Assembly: GCA_014607495.2 (NCBI GenBank)
Contig: CP053172.1
Coordinates: 9,376,888-9,440,887, forward strand
From: Carposina sasakii
Taxonomy: Eukaryota; Arthropoda; Insecta; Lepidoptera; Carposinidae
DNA: 64,000 nt
Reading direction: 5' to 3'
Notes under the pieces: generated by a model
Seen by the model: only the letters and a program-made list of their open reading frames with translations
What the model was told of the DNA's origin: nothing
Database searches by the model: none
Part shown: positions 42,301 to 45,300 of the stretch, piece by piece
How the letters are laid out: each line of letters starts with the position of its first letter
Position numbering within the stretch: the first letter of the stretch is position 1
Position numbers and translations under genes: made by a program

Positions 42301-45300
42301 AACATAGTAAACAAAAATATAAATTTCAATCAAAATTAACGTTAGGTATATTGATAAAAATCTCGTATTTTCCTGATTAATGTCATGGGGAATACTGCCT
42401 GAGTTGCACTCGGAGATGTCTAATGATCACTTAAGCCACTAGTTTTTTCACGTAAAGTTACGAGTACCACACAGAATCAGTCATTAGTGCGATAATAAAA
42501 TTATATTATGACGTAAATTACAAGTTAAATGGCAATTAGTTAAATACTTATTAGTTATAACTAAATAAACATTTCCGAGTACGAATGGAGCCGTAAAACA
42601 TTGCATACGGAACATATCAGGATTAGAGATGAGAGAGCTGACAAAACGTGTCGTCCCACTCACACTATGCATGTTTTATTTCAGAGTGAACGGGAAGAAC
42701 TTATTAACTGCCCTTCTTTAACCAGCCTTTATCCATAACATACTCGTAAAATACATCGATACATAAAAATGTACACTGCGATAGAGGTTACAAAGAAATG
42801 TAACAAAATAAATTAGATATAACATATCGTTGATGTTTATACATAATTATGTATACATACTAGTGGACGCCCGCGACTCCGTCAAAATATACCGGGATAA
42901 ACAGTTTGCTGTGAAAGCCATACAAACAGATAGATAGACAGACTTACTTTATCAGAGTTAAAAATAAATTGATAGTCTATTTCTATGTATGTATGTATGA
43001 GCGAAATACCTAGACTAAAAAGATCTAAAATCTATGCGATATGTTCTAAATGAAAACTAAATTTGATACATTTCTTTGCACGTTTTAAAATAAAGATATA
43101 GAAAGCACTCTTTTTCTAGCATTTTACCGTGTAGGCGTTCGATAAAGTTATATTATTGCATCAAAAGGTCCTCTTAATACACCTTTAGTACAATTTTTAT
43201 TTACTAAAGAGTTTAGTTTTGAAATTTGAAATCGATTTCATACAATACCATCTATTTCATAAAACAATATTACATAAAACAAAAAATGTGGTCATACACA
43301 TAGTAACTAGCGCCATCACTCCAGCAGAACTATACGATGTAACAATAGATGAAAAAGTCTATGGCGTCTATGAATCGGTGACTTATGAATTTGCAGGAAT
43401 AAGGCATCAAATTTTTTCCGTCATCGAACAGCCGTCCTAATTTAAGCGGTTACTCACCGCTATTTTGTTTTCATCTTAGGAACACTAACACCTTATAAAA
43501 TATTTCCAGCAGTATTGCGTTATAGAATGAAATTCCTAAGCTACACAAGCGTGGTCATACTAAACTAGCGCCATCACTCCAGGCTACAGAGTTAAGGTAC
43601 AGGAATATCAATTTTTATCGAGCTACACGCTAGGTCGGTGGTAGCGGCTACGTTAAGGTACTCACGTGGTCGGCCTAGACCTCTGGGCCACTGATATACT
43701 AGCGAAACAAAAACACACTATCAGTATGGTATGGGGAATCACGTTACTGCAAAAGCGAAGTCAAAGCAATGCGATCGCAAAAATTGTGAGTGTAGCCATA
43801 GAGGAATTAGATATCATAGAGTGCTAATGTCCTGCTAACGGTCTGTATATTAACAGTACAGTACACTACAGTAATGCAATCTAACGGTCAAGGACTGGCA
43901 CTGTGAGGTACCGGCAAGTCTCAAAGTGCATCGAAGCCGTTAATAGGACATTAGTACTCTGATATCTTATTCCTCTACGGTGTGGCGATGCAAGTGGGAG
44001 GTGTGAGAGGACGCCACACATTCGTCACCCGCGATCGCATCGCATTGGCTTTGCTTTTACAAGTTACGTGATTAACTTACGCAACAATCATTGTGGTCGG
44101 CCTTAACGTACACAAGTCTACACAAATCTTCTATACATTAGTTGTCCTGTACCGATGCGGCCCCCTGGTTACGTAAAAGCAATAGCAAAGCCGAAGCCGC
44201 GCGATCGCGATAATTGATAGTGTGTGTGTGCGCGGAGCGAGGTGCGGGGCGCGGGGGGACGCCGAGCGCTCGTTGCGCACACGCACACTCTTTCAATTTA
44301 ACGTAATTTTACGTAATCAGGCGGCGGGGCTTCACTAGAATACATCAGCTGCATCTCCTTCAATGCATGTCGTAAGAATCGACTAAGGCACTCAGGGACT
44401 TTCCCTCTGGTTACTAGTTAGCAAGTTGTCATCGATCTTTCAAATCTGGCGGTGTACTAATCGTAACTGTGAGATCTCCTTTATGTTGCTGCAGATCTAG
44501 CTATCTCATTTTGGCTGTGGCATATGTGTAATGTTAGTATTGATTCGCGAGTAATTTGTAGCAGATAATATTACACACAACTTTCGAGCATCGGTCCGCC
44601 ATCTTTGAAATCGCTGTGACATAAATAGTGAAATATGACGTGCTAACAGTGACGTGTTTATAGGTAGACGCGGGGTTTCATAATGAAATCTTTATAAAAA
44701 GTGGCACCAGTAAATCTATGTAAACGTAATAACTGCATTAGATTAGATTTTTAAACTTGAACCTTATGCAGTTACTATAAGACTCGACTTTGCTTGTATC
44801 AATTTATGACAATAGATGCCCAGCCATACAATTGAGCAGCTATTTGTCGTGTCATTTTTTGAGCGCTGTCACTGAATCTAGTTATAATTCATCTAAGCGT
44901 GATAAGCACGAATGGCAGCGACGCGATTTGTGTTTGAACCTCAATGTCTTGTTGTGGCATTAGCTTGGAAACTAAAATGTATCGAAGATTTGCGGAGCTT
45001 TATGTACCATGGGCCTTTAAAAACAATATACATGATTACATAGATATATTATCTTCTTATTTGATGAAACTACTAAAACTACAGTCTATAAGAAATAATC
45101 ATTATAATTTTTTTTAATATACCTATATTTAGATATTGTGATTGATTATTCTGACTATCAGACTCAAACATAAACTTAAAAATAGTTATGTCTGTCTCTC
45201 TCCAGTACATGGCTGAGACAGAAAGGGACAGATATATATTCAGGGTGTAACAAAAAGGGTATGTTAAGCAAAAAGCTTTGTAAATAGCCCACTGTAGAGA

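Noticed and set aside
43219..43440. 73-codon plus-strand ORF in dctn1 intron 2
   Set aside because: No motif, no splice or promoter context, and it overlaps a short sequence repeated nearby.
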